Below, piece by piece: positions 19,877 through 27,622 of a stretch of DNA of 32,908 bases. The first letter of the stretch is position 1, and the number at the start of each line of letters is the position of its first letter. Made by a program: the position numbers and the translations under genes. The notes beneath the pieces were generated by a model. That model had not been told where the DNA came from. It searched no databases and saw nothing but the letters and a program-made list of their open reading frames with translations. This DNA is from Pseudomonadota bacterium. GTDB taxonomy: Bacteria; Pseudomonadota; Gammaproteobacteria; Steroidobacterales; Steroidobacteraceae. The stretch is taken from contig JAFEDT010000015.1 in NCBI GenBank assembly GCA_018241445.1, forward strand, positions 1-32,908. Direction: 5' to 3'.

Positions 19877-21828
19877 GCCACCTCCTGCGCGGCCGCCGGC
19901 AGCGGCGCCCCGGCAGCTGCGCGCGCCGTGCGATAGCGCCGGTCTGCCGCAGCCAGTACGGCGCCGATGGCCATGACCAGCGCTGCCAGCCAGATCAGGC
20001 TCACCAGCGGCCGTATCTGGATACGCAGACTCCAGCGCCCCTGCCCCAGGTCGTCCCCCAGTGCAATGAGGACGTTGGCCCCGCGCAGCATGCGGATCGA
20101 AGTCTCGCTGGTCACCTGCTGCTGCACCCAGAAACGGCGCTTCTGCGGATTCATGACAGCTACCGCCTGCCCGTTACGCAGCACGGTCACGGTGGCTTGC
20201 ACGCCGCTGAAGTTGGCGCCCTCCACCGGCTGCAACTGTTCGAGGCGGAACTCGTAGCCGCCAACTGCACTGCTGCCGCCGGGCGCCAGTGCCACGTCAC
20301 GCTCGGTCGTGTACGACTGTACGGTCGTCAGCGCAATGGCCAGCAGCCCGATCCCGATGTGCGCCACGCTCATGCCCAGCACCGCGCGCGACAGCGACAG
20401 TCCGCGTCGCCAGCGCTGCAGTGGCTCGATGAGCGAACTGGCGATGATCCAGATCCCCAGTGTCAGGCCGATGACCGTCAGCACGCGGCCGCCGCGATAC
20501 AGTCCGAAGACGAACCCGCACGCCAGCACCAGCGCTGCGGCCAGCGTGTACAACAGCAGGCGCGCCTTCTCACCGAGGTGTCCGCGCTTCCAGGCGGCGT
20601 GCACCCCTACCGGCAGCAGCGCCAGCAGCGGCAGCATCGATACCATGAAAGTCGGGTTGAAGTACGGCGGACCCACCGACAGCGTCCCCAGACCCAGGGT
20701 GTCGGCAATCAGCGGCGCCAGGGTGCCGGCAAACACCGTGGCGGCCGCGGTCACCAGCAGCAGGTTGTTGAACAGCAGGAAGGCCTCGCGCGCCGTGAAC
20801 TCGAAGCCCGCGCCGGACTTCAGCAGCGGCGCGCGCCAGGCGTACAGCGTCAGCGCGCTGCCGATGGTCAGGATCAGGAAACCCAGGATGAAGATGCCAC
20901 GGCTGGGGTCGGCGGCGAAGGAATGCACCGACACCAGCACTCCGGAGCGGACCAGGAAGGTGCCCAGCATACTCAGCGAGAACGCGAGGATCGCCAGCAA
21001 CAGCGTCCAGCTCTTGAACAGGCCGCGCTTGTCGGTCACCGCCAGGGAGTGGATCAACGCCGTTCCCGCCAGCCACGGCATGAACGAGGCATTCTCGACC
21101 GGGTCCCAGAACCAGTAGCCACCCCAGCCGAGTTCGTAGTAGGCCCAGAAACTTCCCAGCGCAATACCACAGGTCAGGAAGGCCCAAGCCAACGTGGTCC
21201 AGGGGCGCGTCCAGCGCGCCCATTGCTGGTCCATCCGGCCCTCGATCATGGCGGCGCAGGCGAAGGCGAAGGCCACCGCGAAGCCGACATAACCGGTGTA
21301 CAGGATCGGCGGATGCACGGCCAGTCCCGGGTCCTGCAGGATCGGGTTGAGGTCGCGGCCATCCGGCGCCGCCGGATCGAGCCGCAGGAAGGGATTGGAA
21401 GTGGCCAGCGTGAACAGCAGGAAGCCGGCGCTGATCAGTCCCAGCACACCCAGCACCCGCGCCGCGAAACGCGGCGGCAGGCGGGTGGCGGAGGCGGCCA
21501 CCGCCACGGTCCACAGCGCCAGCAACAGGATCCACAGCAGCAGCGAGCCTTCGTGCGCGCCCCACAGCGCCGTGACGCGGTAGAACAGCGGCAGTGCGGT
21601 GTTGGAATTCTCCGCCACATAACGCACCGAGAAATCATTGCCGACGAACGCAGCCACCAGGCAGCCGACCGCGGTGGCCACCATCACCGCCTGGCCCGCC
21701 ACCGCCATCGGCAGTGCCGCCAGCCAGCGATCGCGGCCCAGCGCCGGACCTGCGATGCCGAAGAAGGCCTGCAGCGCCGCCAGCAGCAGCGCCAGGATCA
21801 GGGCGAACAGTCCCAGTTCAGGCAACAT
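19873..21828 (-). CDS. ccmF: Haem lyase subunit
   Basis: 651 residues from the ATG at 21828; the frame stays open far upstream but that part is antisense or other-frame noise over ccmE and ccmD. CcmF is a large polytopic membrane protein that passes haem from CcmE to apocytochrome c. The tryptophan-rich WWD domain reads GWGGYWFWDPVENASFMPWL, and conserved His residues flank it (e.g. AVHPPILYTGYVG, LIHSLAV). About 14-15 membrane helices are evident. The start shares one base with the ccmE stop. Confidence 0.97.
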   Translation of the reverse strand: MLPELGLFALILALLLAALQAFFGIAGPALGRDRWLAALPMAVAGQAVMVATAVGCLVAAFVGNDFSVRYVAENSNTALPLFYRVTALWGAHEGSLLLWILLLALWTVAVAASATRLPPRFAARVLGVLGLISAGFLLFTLATSNPFLRLDPAAPDGRDLNPILQDPGLAVHPPILYTGYVGFAVAFAFACAAMIEGRMDQQWARWTRPWTTLAWAFLTCGIALGSFWAYYELGWGGYWFWDPVENASFMPWLAGTALIHSLAVTDKRGLFKSWTLLLAILAFSLSMLGTFLVRSGVLVSVHSFAADPSRGIFILGFLILTIGSALTLYAWRAPLLKSGAGFEFTAREAFLLFNNLLLVTAAATVFAGTLAPLIADTLGLGTLSVGPPYFNPTFMVSMLPLLALLPVGVHAAWKRGHLGEKARLLLYTLAAALVLACGFVFGLYRGGRVLTVIGLTLGIWIIASSLIEPLQRWRRGLSLSRAVLGMSVAHIGIGLLAIALTTVQSYTTERDVALAPGGSSAVGGYEFRLEQLQPVEGANFSGVQATVTVLRNGQAVAVMNPQKRRFWVQQQVTSETSIRMLRGANVLIALGDDLGQGRWSLRIQIRPLVSLIWLAALVMAIGAVLAAADRRYRTARAAAGAPLPAAAQEVA

Positions 21829-22283
21829 CAGCTGCCTCCACTCTTGAGGCCGGTGCGCGCCTCGCCGTGCTGCAGCGAGCGCGCCACGGCGGGTGGCATG
21901 TATTTCTCGTCGTGCTTCGCCAGCACCTCGTCGGCGACGAAGGTCCCGCGGGCATCCATGTGACCGTGGGCGACGACCCCGGCGCCCTCGCGGAACAGGT
22001 CGGGCAGCACCTTCGCGTAACTGACCGGCACCTCGTGCGCAAAGTCGGTGACCACGAAATGCGACTCGATACTGCCGGGTGCACGCGCGAAGCTGCCCGT
22101 CTTGACCATCCCGCCGAGCCGGAACGACTGTCCCGACTGCACCTTGCCGGCGGCGATTTCGCTGGGAGTGTGGAAGAAAGTGACGTCCTTGCGGAAGGCG
22201 CTGAATGCCAGCGCTGCGGCCAGACTCGCCCCCGCCAGGATGCCCAGCACCAGGTACAGGCGGCGGCGGCGCGTGGGTGTCAT
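21828..22283 (-). CDS. ccmE: Periplasmic haem chaperone
   Basis: 151 residues. CcmE binds haem covalently and carries it from CcmC to CcmF. There is an Arg-rich cytoplasmic start, one membrane anchor (about 9-28) and an OB-fold domain (GGMVKTGS...). The haem-binding motif is LAKHDEKYMP with His124 and the axial Tyr128. The start overlaps the ccmD stop as ATGA. Confidence 0.96.
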   Translation of the reverse strand: MTPTRRRRLYLVLGILAGASLAAALAFSAFRKDVTFFHTPSEIAAGKVQSGQSFRLGGMVKTGSFARAPGSIESHFVVTDFAHEVPVSYAKVLPDLFREGAGVVAHGHMDARGTFVADEVLAKHDEKYMPPAVARSLQHGEARTGLKSGGS

Positions 22284-22447
22284 CGTGCGCCCTCACCCGC
22301 GACCGCCAGCCTGCGGCGCGCCCGCGCGATGGAGCGGCGCAGCAGGCGGCGCGCGCCGATGATGTTGAGGGCAATCACGGCCAGGGTCACCGCGTACGCC
22401 GGCCAGACGTAGGCTGCATAACCCCCCATGTGAATGAACGCGCTCAT
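22280..22447 (-). CDS. ccmD: Haem exporter small membrane subunit
   Basis: 55 residues, found by reading the gap between ccmC and ccmE on the minus strand. It begins MSAFIHMGGYAAYVWPAYAV, the usual CcmD opening (F-x-x-MGGYAxYVWxAY). A single membrane helix follows (about 13-32), then a strongly basic tail with eleven Arg residues. CcmD stabilises the CcmABC-CcmE complex and helps release holo-CcmE. Both ends overlap their neighbours by 4 nt (ATGA), which fixes the start and stop well. Confidence 0.95.
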   Translation of the reverse strand: MSAFIHMGGYAAYVWPAYAVTLAVIALNIIGARRLLRRSIARARRRLAVAGEGAR

Positions 22448-23184
22448 GACTGTGCCAGCTCCTGCGCAACCCAGCGCGCGCCGCGCTCGCGCTCGAGGAT
22501 CTCCCCGCGCACGCGCACCAGCAGCAAGGCTGCGAACAGTAACGTGAAGCCCGCCAGCACTGCCAGTAGCGGCAGCAGCATTGCCGGTGGCATTGCGGGT
22601 TTACCGATGCGCATCACGCTCGCGGCCTGGTGCAGCGAGTTCCACCACACGACCGAGTAGTGAATGATCGGCACGTTGACCACACCCACCACCGCCAGTA
22701 CCGCGCTGGCGCGGTCGGCGCGCTGCGGATCGTCGATCGCGGAGCGCAATCCCAGGTAACCCAGGTATAGCAGCAGCAACACCAGCTCCGAAGTCAGACG
22801 CGGATCCCACTCCCAGAACGTCCCCCACATCGGCGCACCCCACAGCGAGCCGGTCACCAGGGCTGCGAAGGTGAAGGAGGCGCCAATCGGCGCACAGGCG
22901 GCCGCGACCGCGTGCGCCACCTTGATGCGCCAGACCAGGCCGGTGGCCGCCGCCAACGCCATCACCGTGTACACCATGAGGGACATCCAGGCACTGGGGG
23001 CGTGAACGTAAATGATGCGAAATCCCTCGCCCTGCTGGTAGTCCGGCGGGGCCAGTACCAGTCCAGCGTACAGGCCGCCGGCAATGAGCAGCGCTGCGGG
23101 CCACGCCAGCCATGGCGTCAGGCGCGCGCACAGCGCGTAGACGTATGGAGGCGAACCGAGACGATGAAACCAGGTCCAGGCCAT
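22444..23184 (-). CDS. ccmC: Haem exporter, WWD-domain subunit
   Basis: 246 residues, family length. CcmC loads haem onto CcmE. The WWD motif reads WGTFWEWDPRLTSEL, and six membrane helices are visible. His residues at the periplasmic faces (IIYVHAPSAW and PIIHYSVVWWN) are the conserved haem ligands. It follows ccmB after 18 nt. That gap contains GTATATATAAGTAA in forward orientation, a conspicuously AT-rich patch for this genome, and is the only ccm junction besides the start of ccmA that does not overlap. Confidence 0.96.
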   Translation of the reverse strand: MAWTWFHRLGSPPYVYALCARLTPWLAWPAALLIAGGLYAGLVLAPPDYQQGEGFRIIYVHAPSAWMSLMVYTVMALAAATGLVWRIKVAHAVAAACAPIGASFTFAALVTGSLWGAPMWGTFWEWDPRLTSELVLLLLYLGYLGLRSAIDDPQRADRASAVLAVVGVVNVPIIHYSVVWWNSLHQAASVMRIGKPAMPPAMLLPLLAVLAGFTLLFAALLLVRVRGEILERERGARWVAQELAQS

Positions 23185-23202
23185 GGGTATATATAAGTAA
23201 GA

Positions 23203-23925
23203 CTACTCCAGACTGACGCGCACGGCCGCCGCCGCCGCCAGCGGCGCCAGGGTCACGCCCAGCACCGCCAGCGCCGCCAGCAGTTGCAGCGGCGCCAGGT
23301 AAGGCGCCCCGGCGATGGCCAGCTGGGTCGCACGCGCACCGAAGATCAGCACCGGCAGTGACAGCGGCAGCACCAGCAGGGGCAGCAGCAGGCTGCCGCG
23401 GCGTACTCCGAGTGTCAGCGCCGCACCGATCGAACCAATGAGGCTGAGTGCGGCCGTGCCCAGCAGCACCGCCACGACGATCCCCGCCCAGGATGCACTC
23501 GGCGCCCCCAGGGATGCGGCAGCCAGCGGCGTCACCAGCGCCAGCGGCAGCCCGGTCAGCAGCCAGTGCGCCAGTGTCTTGGCAAAGATCGCCGCGGTCA
23601 GCGACTGACCCGAAAGCACCTGCTGTTCCAGCGTGCCATCGTGGGCATCTTCGCGGAACAGGAACTCCAGTGCCAGGAGCGACGCCAGCAGCGCCGCGGC
23701 CCACAGTACGCCGGCGGCGATCTCTCGCAGCCGCGACAGCTCCGGCGATACCCCCAGGGGAAACAACAGGGTGACCATGATGAAGAACACCAGCGGCTGC
23801 AGCAGCTGTCCCGGGCGGCGGAAGGCCACGCGCAGGTCGCGCTGCAGGATCAGCCGGATCGCTGTCAGCGCCGCGGGTGACACTGTCGCAGTTGGCGCTA
23901 CAGCAGGTGCGTGCGCCGCACTCAC
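23203..23925 (-). CDS. ccmB: ABC exporter permease for cytochrome c maturation
   Basis: 240 residues from the GTG at 23925, which overlaps the ccmA stop by 4 nt; the longer open frame lies antisense or out of frame over ccmA. CcmB is the membrane partner of CcmA. After an Ala/Pro-rich start come LILQRDLRVAFRRPGQLLQPLVFF, EFLFREDAHDGTLEQ and GVRRGSLLLPLLVLPLSLPVLIFG, all CcmB hallmarks, with six membrane helices. The start is about 15 residues longer than typical, so a later start is possible. Confidence 0.93.
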   Translation of the reverse strand: MSAAHAPAVAPTATVSPAALTAIRLILQRDLRVAFRRPGQLLQPLVFFIMVTLLFPLGVSPELSRLREIAAGVLWAAALLASLLALEFLFREDAHDGTLEQQVLSGQSLTAAIFAKTLAHWLLTGLPLALVTPLAAASLGAPSASWAGIVVAVLLGTAALSLIGSIGAALTLGVRRGSLLLPLLVLPLSLPVLIFGARATQLAIAGAPYLAPLQLLAALAVLGVTLAPLAAAAAVRVSLE

Positions 23926-24548
23926 GCTGCCAGTTCCAGCCGTACGGCCTGCATGGGGGTCTGCGGCAGGTCGCGGTGCAGCGCGGCCACCACCACTGCG
24001 CCGCGGGCCAGCTGCCCGGCGATGAGTTGCGCCACGAGTTCCTCGCCCTGGGCGTCCAGATTGGTGGTGGGCTCGTCCAGCAGCCACAGCGCCACGGGCA
24101 GCAGCGACAATCCGGCGAGCGCGATCCGCCGCCGCTGACCAGCGGACAGCTGGCGCACAGGCCGATCGCCGCATTCCATTACGCCCATGTGGGTAAGTGC
24201 CCGGTCAAGCTCGGCGCAGGTCACCGCGCGACGCAAGCCGACCCAGTAGCGCAGGTTCTCCCGCGCTGTCAGGTCCGCCTTGAGCGGCGGCTCGTGGCCC
24301 AGGTAAACCATCTCGGCGTGAAAGGCCCGCAGGTCCGAATGCACGTCGGCACCGCGCCAGCGCACCGTGCCCTGTTCCGGCCAGATCAGGCCACACAGCG
24401 TGCGTAACAGGCTGGTCTTGCCGGCCCCGTTGGCGCCCGACAGCCGCAGGAACTGGCCGGACGCCAGGCTGAAGCCGATACCGCGCAGCAGGTGATGCTC
24501 GCCGCGCCACAGATGCAGATCGTGTACTTCCAGCGCGGGGTCGGTCAT
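23922..24548 (-). CDS. ccmA: ABC exporter ATPase for cytochrome c maturation
   Basis: 208 residues. CcmA powers release of haem-loaded CcmE from CcmC. Walker A is GANGAGKTS (38-46), the signature is LSAGQRRRIALAGL (about 134-147) and Walker B is LWLLDEPTTNLD. It is the first gene of the ccm run; GGGAG lies about 13 nt upstream of the ATG and the AT-rich stretch at 24585-24595 could hold its promoter. Confidence 0.96.
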   Translation of the reverse strand: MTDPALEVHDLHLWRGEHHLLRGIGFSLASGQFLRLSGANGAGKTSLLRTLCGLIWPEQGTVRWRGADVHSDLRAFHAEMVYLGHEPPLKADLTARENLRYWVGLRRAVTCAELDRALTHMGVMECGDRPVRQLSAGQRRRIALAGLSLLPVALWLLDEPTTNLDAQGEELVAQLIAGQLARGAVVVAALHRDLPQTPMQAVRLELAA

Positions 24549-24676
24549 GAGGCCGGCGAGTCTCCCAAATTCAGTGGCTTAGTGCCATATAAAAGGTCAC
24601 AGCCCCGCCGCGCGGCGGCGGGACCGGCAGGTCCCCCTCCGCCGCCCGCACTGTGCGTCCTTGCGGGGACCTGGCT

Positions 24677-24682
24677 TACAAT
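24677..24682 (+). promoter_or_regulatory. Candidate -10 box of the tRNA-Leu promoter
   Basis: TACAAT (5/6 match to TATAAT) ends 15 bp before the first base of the tRNA. No good -35 hexamer stands at 16-18 bp, so the assignment is tentative. Confidence 0.4.
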
Positions 24683-24697
24683 GCTGCCGCACCCGAT

Positions 24698-25067
24698 GCC
24701 CGGGTGGCGAAACTGGTAGACGCAAGGGACTTGAATAACTTTGAGCACCCGGTTCGGAAACGGCCGGCGTGAATGGGGTCAAATTCGGGGAACCAGCCCC
24801 ATCGCCTCACCGCGATGACTGCAATCCCGAGCTAAGCCCCGGGGGCCTCCTGGTCCGCCCTCCCCCGGGGAAAGTGTAGAGACTTGACGGCCCCTGCCTA
24901 ATGCCCGGTGCCCGCACGACACTGCAGCGACGGCAAAGAGAAAGTCCAGACTCCAAATGAATCGCATGATCCCGACAGTGATTCGTACGATTCAGCAGCG
25001 AAAGCTGTAGTGGGTAAGAAAATCCCTCGGCCGCAAGGCCATGCCGGTTCGAGTCCGGCCCCGGGCA
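24698..25067 (+). tRNA. tRNA-Leu(UAA), interrupted by a group I intron
   Basis: The 5' exon is 24698-24732 and the 3' exon 25019-25067. Joined they give 84 nt. The acceptor stem GCCCGGG pairs with CCCGGGC (25060-25066), followed by discriminator A. The D arm carries TGGTAGACGCA, and the anticodon stem AGGGA (24725-24729) pairs with TCCCT (25023-25027). The long variable arm (GGCC-GCAA-GGCC) is typical of leucine tRNAs, and the T arm is GCCGGTTCGAGTCCGGC. The loop reads CTTAAAA after splicing, so the anticodon is TAA, split between U34 (24732) and AA (25019-25020). CCA is not encoded. Reading straight through the unspliced loop would give an impossible tRNA. Confidence 0.95.
24733..25018 (+). 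ncRNA. Group I intron in trnL(UAA), cyanobacterial/plastid type
   Basis: 286 nt between U34 and A35, ending in the obligatory G (25018). The core matches the trnL intron of cyanobacteria and plastids as I know it. P1 pairs exon CUU with GAG (24743-24745), giving the U-G wobble at the splice site. P4 is UUCGGG (24784-24789) with CCCGAG (24826-24831). The Q-like block is AATCCCGAGCTAAGCC (24823-24838). The R block is GTGTAGAGACTTGACGG (24874-24890) and the S block AAGAGAAAGTCC (24936-24947), with P7 formed by GACU (24881-24884) and AGUC (24943-24946). A CAGC-GAAA-GCTG hairpin near 24995-25007 fits P9. No endonuclease gene is inside. It should self-splice with guanosine. Confidence 0.93.
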
Positions 25068-25182
25068 TGCCTCTCAACTGAACCGCACCTTGCAGGATGC
25101 ACTGGCGGGTCGCCGGCGCCCGTTGTGCTGCGCCCGGATCGGGGCTGCGCGCGCTGAAGTCATGTCGACCGGCCCGCGGGCG

Positions 25183-25202
25183 TTATATGATTTGGCATAT
25201 AA
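25183..25202. promoter_or_regulatory. Operator site 1, upstream of the amino-acid permease
   Basis: TTATATG-ATTTGG-CATATAA is a perfect 7-bp inverted repeat with a 6-bp spacer. It contains TATGAT (25186-25191) and TATAAG (25198-25203), either of which could be a -10 box. It matches the two other sites in this locus and is the likely target of the MarR protein at 29809-30306. Confidence 0.75.
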
Positions 25203-25230
25203 GTCGGCCGTCCACGGGAACCACGCCATC

Positions 25231-26607
25231 TTGAATGCTTCGCAAGCCGAGCAGCGGGAAACCGGGCTGCACCGCGGTCTGACGCGCGCGCAGGTGATCA
25301 TGATCGGACTGGGTGGCGCCATCGGCACCGGCCTGTTCATGGGCAGCGGCATGGCGATCGGCTACGCCGGTCCGGCCGTCATCCTCAGCTACGCCCTCGC
25401 CGGCTTCGTCGCGGTCTGCATGGTCTTCAGCCTGTCGGAGATGGCCGTGGTGCACCCGACCGCGGGCTCCTTCGGCACTTATGCGGAGCTCTATCTCAAT
25501 CCCTGGGCCGGCATGGTGGTGCGCTACAGCTACTGGATGGCGCAGGTGATCGCCATCGGCGCCGAGGCGGTCGCCGCCGGCGTCTACATGACCTGGTGGT
25601 TCCCGGGCAGCCCGGTGTGGCTGTGGTCGCTCGGCTTCGCCGCGGTGCTGCTGTATTTCAACTCCCGCTCGGTCAGCAACTTCGGGACCATCGAGTACTG
25701 GTTCGCCCTCATCAAGGTGGTCGCCATTGTCCTGTTCATCCTGCTGGGACTGGCGGCGATCATCGGCGTCGGTCGCCCCGGCGTGGGCTTCCACAACCTG
25801 ACGGGCCTGCCGGGCGGATTCATGCCGCACGGCCTGCACGGGCTGTGGATGGCGGTGATCGTCGGCGTGTTGTCATTCAACGGCATTGAAGTGATCGCCG
25901 TGACCTCCGGCGAGGCCGAGGACCCGGTGCGCACCATTCCCGCGGCCCTGCGCAGCATGGCGGCGCGCCTGTTCCTGTTCTACGTGCTGGCGCTGACGGT
26001 GGTGGTGAGCTTCGTCCCCTGGACCCAGACCGGCGCGACGGTGGTGACGCAGAGCCCGTTCGTGCGGGTGCTGGACTACTCCGGTGTGCGCGCTGCCGCG
26101 GGCATCATGAACTTCGTGGTGCTGAGCGCAGCGCTGTCGAGCATGAACACCAACGTCTACCTGTGCTCGCGCATGCTGTTCTCACTGTCGCGTGCCGGCT
26201 ACGCACCACGCTTCCTGGGGCGGGTGAGCAGCCGCGGCACACCGATCGCCGCCATCGCACTGTCGGGACTGTGCATCCTGCTGGCAGCCGGGCTGTCGCG
26301 CTTCACACCGCTCGCCTACAACTACCTGTTCGGCGTGGCGCTGTTCGGCGCCATGCTCGTGTGGATCTCCATCCTGCTCAGCCACCTCAGCTTCCGCCGC
26401 CGTCACCGCGCGCAGGACCTGCCGGTGCGCATGCCGCTGTTCCCGTGGATGCAGTTGGCGGGCCTTACGATCCTGTGCGCGTTGCTGGTGACCATGGGAC
26501 TGGACCGGGAAGTCTGGTACGTCTCCTGGCTGGTCGGCGTGCCGTGGATTGCCCTGGTGAGCGTCGGCTACCTGCTGGCGCGGCGGCGCAGCGCGCCGAC
26601 TCAGTAG
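25231..26607 (+). CDS. Amino-acid permease (APC superfamily, AAT type)
   Basis: 458 residues if it starts at the TTG at 25231 (GGGAA upstream). The ATG at 25162 would add 23 residues but would place the operator at 25183-25202 inside the gene, and the shorter N-terminus fits the family opening (GLHRGLTRAQVIMIGLGGAIGTGLFMG). About 12 membrane helices are visible. Family motifs are GGAIGTGLF, the SFGTYAELYLNPWAG stretch in TM3, and FNGIEVIAVTSGEAEDPVRTIP after TM6, as in proton-coupled amino-acid permeases such as AnsP, GabP and ProY. The substrate is not readable, but operator site 1 ties uptake to the catabolic genes that follow. Its 3' end overlaps the convergent lyase gene by 7 nt. Confidence 0.9.
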   Translation: MNASQAEQRETGLHRGLTRAQVIMIGLGGAIGTGLFMGSGMAIGYAGPAVILSYALAGFVAVCMVFSLSEMAVVHPTAGSFGTYAELYLNPWAGMVVRYSYWMAQVIAIGAEAVAAGVYMTWWFPGSPVWLWSLGFAAVLLYFNSRSVSNFGTIEYWFALIKVVAIVLFILLGLAAIIGVGRPGVGFHNLTGLPGGFMPHGLHGLWMAVIVGVLSFNGIEVIAVTSGEAEDPVRTIPAALRSMAARLFLFYVLALTVVVSFVPWTQTGATVVTQSPFVRVLDYSGVRAAAGIMNFVVLSAALSSMNTNVYLCSRMLFSLSRAGYAPRFLGRVSSRGTPIAAIALSGLCILLAAGLSRFTPLAYNYLFGVALFGAMLVWISILLSHLSFRRRHRAQDLPVRMPLFPWMQLAGLTILCALLVTMGLDREVWYVSWLVGVPWIALVSVGYLLARRRSAPTQ

Positions 26608-27560
26608 CTCTTGCCGTCCAGGATCGCCGTCAGCACCGCCGTATCGAGATTGCCGCCCGACACGATGGCGCACATGCGTCGGTACGGCAGCCGCCCGGAC
26701 AGCGCCGCCGCCACCGCCACCGCGCCGGCGCCCTCCGCGACGACCCGGTGCTCCTGCAGCATCCAGCGAATCGCCGCGGCGACCTCCGCCAGTGAGACGG
26801 TCGTGACATCGTCGATGACCGAATTGACCAGCGGCCACATCTCCGGCAGCACGGTGCCGTAGCCCACGCCGCTGACGAAGCCGGCCTCATGCGGAACCTG
26901 GACCGGATGGCCGGCGCGCCGCGCCGCTGCCAGGGGCTGCGCACTCGCCAGTTCGCAGACGACGATCCGCACGCGCGGATTGAGCGCGCGCACCGCGCAG
27001 GCAATGCCACTGGCCAACCCGCCGCCACCAAAGGGCACCAGGATCGCCTCCACATCCGGCACCTGCTGCAGCACCTCGAGACCGATGGTGCCATCGCCGG
27101 CCAGTGCGTCCGGGTCGCGTACCGCGTCCACATACAGACCCTGCTGCCCGGGCGCCGTGCCCGTCTCGATCGCGCGCCACCAGTCGCAGACCGGCTGAAT
27201 GTCGATGCGCGCGCCGAGATTGCGCAGCCGTTCGAGCTTGACCGCCGGGGCATCCAGCGGCACCAGTGCCGTGGCCGCAAGTCCCAGCCGCCGCGCCAGC
27301 CACGCGACGCCCACGGCACTGTTGCCGGAACTGGCGGTCCAGATGCCGCGCTCCAATGCCGTCCGCGGCCGCGCCAGCAGCACGCTGCCTATGGGGCGGA
27401 TCTTGAACGAGCCCACCGGCTGCAGGTTTTCCAGCTTCAGCGCCAGGCTCGCACCCGCCGGGGTGCTGGTGCGCAGCAGCGTTGAGCACATCGGCAGGGA
27501 GGCAAGCCGTGCCTGCGCGGCCCCGATCTGCGCCACGGTGACCGGTTCCACGGGGTTCAT
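26601..27560 (-). CDS. PLP-dependent dehydratase-like lyase (threonine dehydratase/EutB fold)
   Basis: 319 residues from the ATG at 27560 (MNPVEP...), just past the operator; the longer frame would translate the operator itself. It is a fold-type II PLP enzyme: PLP Lys53 in GSFKIRP, SSGNSAVGVAWLA, the phosphate loop GGGGLASG (about 174-181) and IVSGGNLD at the end. Threonine dehydratases usually read SFKxRGA, so SFKIRPI is a variant. There is no ACT regulatory domain, so it is of the catabolic type. Likely chemistry is removal of water from a beta-hydroxy amino acid, giving an enamine/imine. No ribosome binding site precedes the ATG and the predicted start of transcription lies at or next to it, so the mRNA may be leaderless. 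Serine racemase activity is an alternative. Confidence 0.82.
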   Translation of the reverse strand: MNPVEPVTVAQIGAAQARLASLPMCSTLLRTSTPAGASLALKLENLQPVGSFKIRPIGSVLLARPRTALERGIWTASSGNSAVGVAWLARRLGLAATALVPLDAPAVKLERLRNLGARIDIQPVCDWWRAIETGTAPGQQGLYVDAVRDPDALAGDGTIGLEVLQQVPDVEAILVPFGGGGLASGIACAVRALNPRVRIVVCELASAQPLAAARRAGHPVQVPHEAGFVSGVGYGTVLPEMWPLVNSVIDDVTTVSLAEVAAAIRWMLQEHRVVAEGAGAVAVAAALSGRLPYRRMCAIVSGGNLDTAVLTAILDGKSY

Positions 27561-27589
27561 TTGGCGAATCATATGATAATGCATATAAT
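27561..27589 (+). promoter_or_regulatory. Promoter of the aminotransferase-OCD-MarR operon
   Basis: TTGGCG (27561-27566) and a perfect TATAAT (27584-27589) are separated by 17 bp. Operator site 2 fills the spacer and overlaps the -10 box, the layout expected for repression. Confidence 0.7.
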
Positions 27590-27596
27590 TTGCCAC
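27568..27596 (-). promoter_or_regulatory. Divergent promoter of the PLP lyase gene
   Basis: On the minus strand GTGGCA (27596-27591) and TATGAT (27573-27568) are separated by 17 bp. Transcription would begin around 27561, at or within a base or two of the ATG at 27560, implying a leaderless message. Confidence 0.55.
27569..27588. promoter_or_regulatory. Operator site 2, between the divergent lyase and aminotransferase genes
   Basis: TCATATG-ATAATG-CATATAA has the same arms and 6-bp spacing as site 1 with one base changed in the left arm. It overlaps both divergent -10 boxes, so one bound repressor would shut both directions. Confidence 0.78.
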
Positions 27597-27622
27597 CCTG
27601 TTCCGCCACAGCACGTGATTCC

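Noticed and set aside
20197..21963. Plus-strand frame of 588 codons across ccmF and ccmE
   Set aside because: Antisense to clear ccm genes; composition dominated by Gln, Arg and His with no motif.
24698..24790. Intact tRNA-Ser(UGA) or tRNA-Phe(GAA) read directly from the uninterrupted anticodon loop
   Set aside because: No 3' half follows; the matching anticodon stem, variable arm, T arm and acceptor strand occur only after 25019.
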